A stretch of DNA of 64,000 bases from Bacteroidota bacterium (GTDB taxonomy: Bacteria; Bacteroidota; Bacteroidia; AKYH767-A; OLB10). The notes under the pieces were generated by a model, which saw only the letters and a program-made list of their open reading frames with translations, had not been told where the DNA came from and did no database searches. This document shows positions 62,871 to 64,000 of the stretch, one piece after another. The stretch spans positions 959,862-1,023,861 of the forward strand of contig JADJOA010000014.1 of assembly GCA_016714005.1 (NCBI GenBank), in the 5' to 3' direction. The position numbers and the translations under genes were made by a program. Each line of letters begins with the position of its first letter. Positions within the stretch are counted from its first letter, which is position 1.

Positions 62871-63999
62871 TTTAAATACAATTCATTGAATAATACATAC
62901 TCTTTAAGATTTTTCAGGAAATCCTCAGAGGAGAGTTTAGAATAATCAGTTTCCATAAATGCTTCTGCACACCACTCATCATTTGCAGTAACTACATGCT
63001 TAACGCTGATTCCTGGCTCTTCTTTACCATTACGATAATAGCTTACCCATTTTTCTTTTATTGCTTCCCACTTTCCATAAACATCTATTCTTCCTCTATT
63101 TTTCGCTTTTCAGATCCATCGTCTTTGAAGTAACCAAAAAAGTTTCTTTGTTTTTCGGATGTGGTTTGTGTGCTGTAAATACCATTATACAAAGCAACAA
63201 CTAACATCTGAATTAATAAATAATTCGTCAGGCATAGAGAATACAGCTTCAAGTGTATGGTATTCAAGTAATTTTTTCTTTAACTCAAAAACTTTTCCTG
63301 ATTGTGCCAATGCACTCTGCATAGGCACAATTACCTTTACTAAGTCCACCGTCAACTAAACAGTCTAGTTGTTTAGCACAAATTCCAATTCCTCGGTGTC
63401 TGTCTTTTGCGTTTTGCCTTTGTAGGGTGGATTTAAAGGCCAACAGTTGGCTTTCTAAGTCTTCTTCACTCATACACACATCTTCATCAAAGCAGTTACC
63501 TTAATAATATTCGTTTTTGCAGTGTGGAGTATAGACATATTAGAAACAGCTAAAGCAAAAATGTGAGCCTGATACTCAACTCCAATCAAATGATTTTTTT
63601 TTATCTCTTTCATTTTCTCTTGGTCGCCTTTGCACTTTCAATCATTTTTCATTGACACTAATTAGAAAACCACCTGTTCCGTGCAGTTGTCATAGGCAAT
63701 ACTGTTTTGTTTACTTGTGCTATTTCAGAGAAAAATTCTGTGATATGTGGTGGCGTTAGAACAATTCCTAAACCTTTATCACTATTGCGCATATCTCAAA
63801 GTCCTATGCAAAGCTGTCCGAGAACGTCAAAGTATTCGTGTGTCTTTATAAAAAGAATTGATGTTGGTATCAATATCGCTTATTAAATTTTTTAGGAACA
63901 TCTTTTTTTGTTGATAATGATGTATCAGTTCTAATGGAAATCCCAAATTGAATGTTTAGGTTGTCAAGTTTGTCCTCCTTTTTATATTTGCGTTCTTTA
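62867..63999 (-). CDS. N6-adenine DNA methylase (M subunit), 5' partial
   Basis: The modification subunit of a type I-like restriction-modification system, partial at the right edge. The AdoMet-binding region reads GLGIVLTPPHITEFFSEIAQ and then a broken YDNCTGTGGFLI-type stretch (about 63650-63790). The catalytic NPPY motif is at about 63421-63435 (FLNPPYKGK). Then FVLNNLDCLVDGGLG and FSMPDELFINSDVSVV, typical of HsdM-like enzymes. Many one-base breaks. It ends NELYLK, with its TGA overlapping the S-subunit start. A nuclease gene, if any, would be outside the window. Confidence 0.75.
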
Positions 64000-64000
64000 A

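Noticed and set aside
1..63999. tRNA and rRNA genes
   Set aside because: No cloverleaf with a TTCGA-type T-arm and no rRNA core sequence was noticed on either strand; rnpB is the only housekeeping RNA found.

Overview
The window comes from a member of the Bacteroidota, probably a gliding or T9SS-secreting environmental lineage near Chitinophagales/Sphingobacteriales; the genus cannot be told from the sequence. The evidence is a PorU-PorV pair, several proteins with C-terminal type IX sorting domains, TAnnTTTG-type -7 promoter boxes (before porV, rnpB and a small gene), a head-GIN lipoprotein, and low GC. Many genes are split by single-base indels, often in homopolymers, and can be rejoined by eye. 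I read most of these as uncorrected assembly errors, so I give one span per gene and note where the frame breaks.

Layout. 1-9.8 kb: porU, porV, ispF, RNase P RNA, phoH, a GIN lipoprotein and a membrane sulfatase-fold phosphotransferase. 9.8-18 kb: a repeat-rich accessory stretch with two dispersed palindromic repeat families (called R1 and R2 here), a 21-bp minisatellite, a pair of delta-60-repeat T9SS proteins, and an IS110-family element inserted in one R1 copy. 18-47 kb: ordinary chromosomal genes (T9SS adhesin, histidine kinase, MORN protein, sterol-desaturase-like hydroxylase, XRE/S24 regulator, PepT, NtrC-like regulator, GH3-like protein, phosphohexomutase, MltG, multiheme cytochrome, AlkC-like protein, intradiol dioxygenase). 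47.5-61.8 kb: about ten mostly one-gene units, all read on the minus strand and separated by ~130-bp imperfect palindromes. I interpret this as an integron gene-cassette array with attC sites. Three copies of one IS1182-family element sit in three of these sites at the same position and in the same orientation. 61.9-64 kb: a restriction-modification M and S gene pair, running off the right edge.

Most interesting. (1) The 5' noncoding region of the IS110 element folds into two loops whose guide-like segments match its own insertion target and its own ends, as described for IS110 bridge RNAs; the target is an arm of the R1 palindrome. (2) In the cassette array, the short GTTNNNNNN code at the start of a cassette matches the code at its own far end, while the two ends of a given palindrome usually differ. 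This is the pattern left by cassette recombination. No integrase gene is seen; the orientation predicts it beyond the right edge. (3) The IS1182-type element appears to target attC sites, with a 7-bp duplication (ACCNNTG) touching the GTT core. Cassette cargo includes a RelA/SpoT-domain protein, a membrane-anchored LuxR-type regulator, a PIG-L-like deacetylase and several unknown membrane or secreted proteins.
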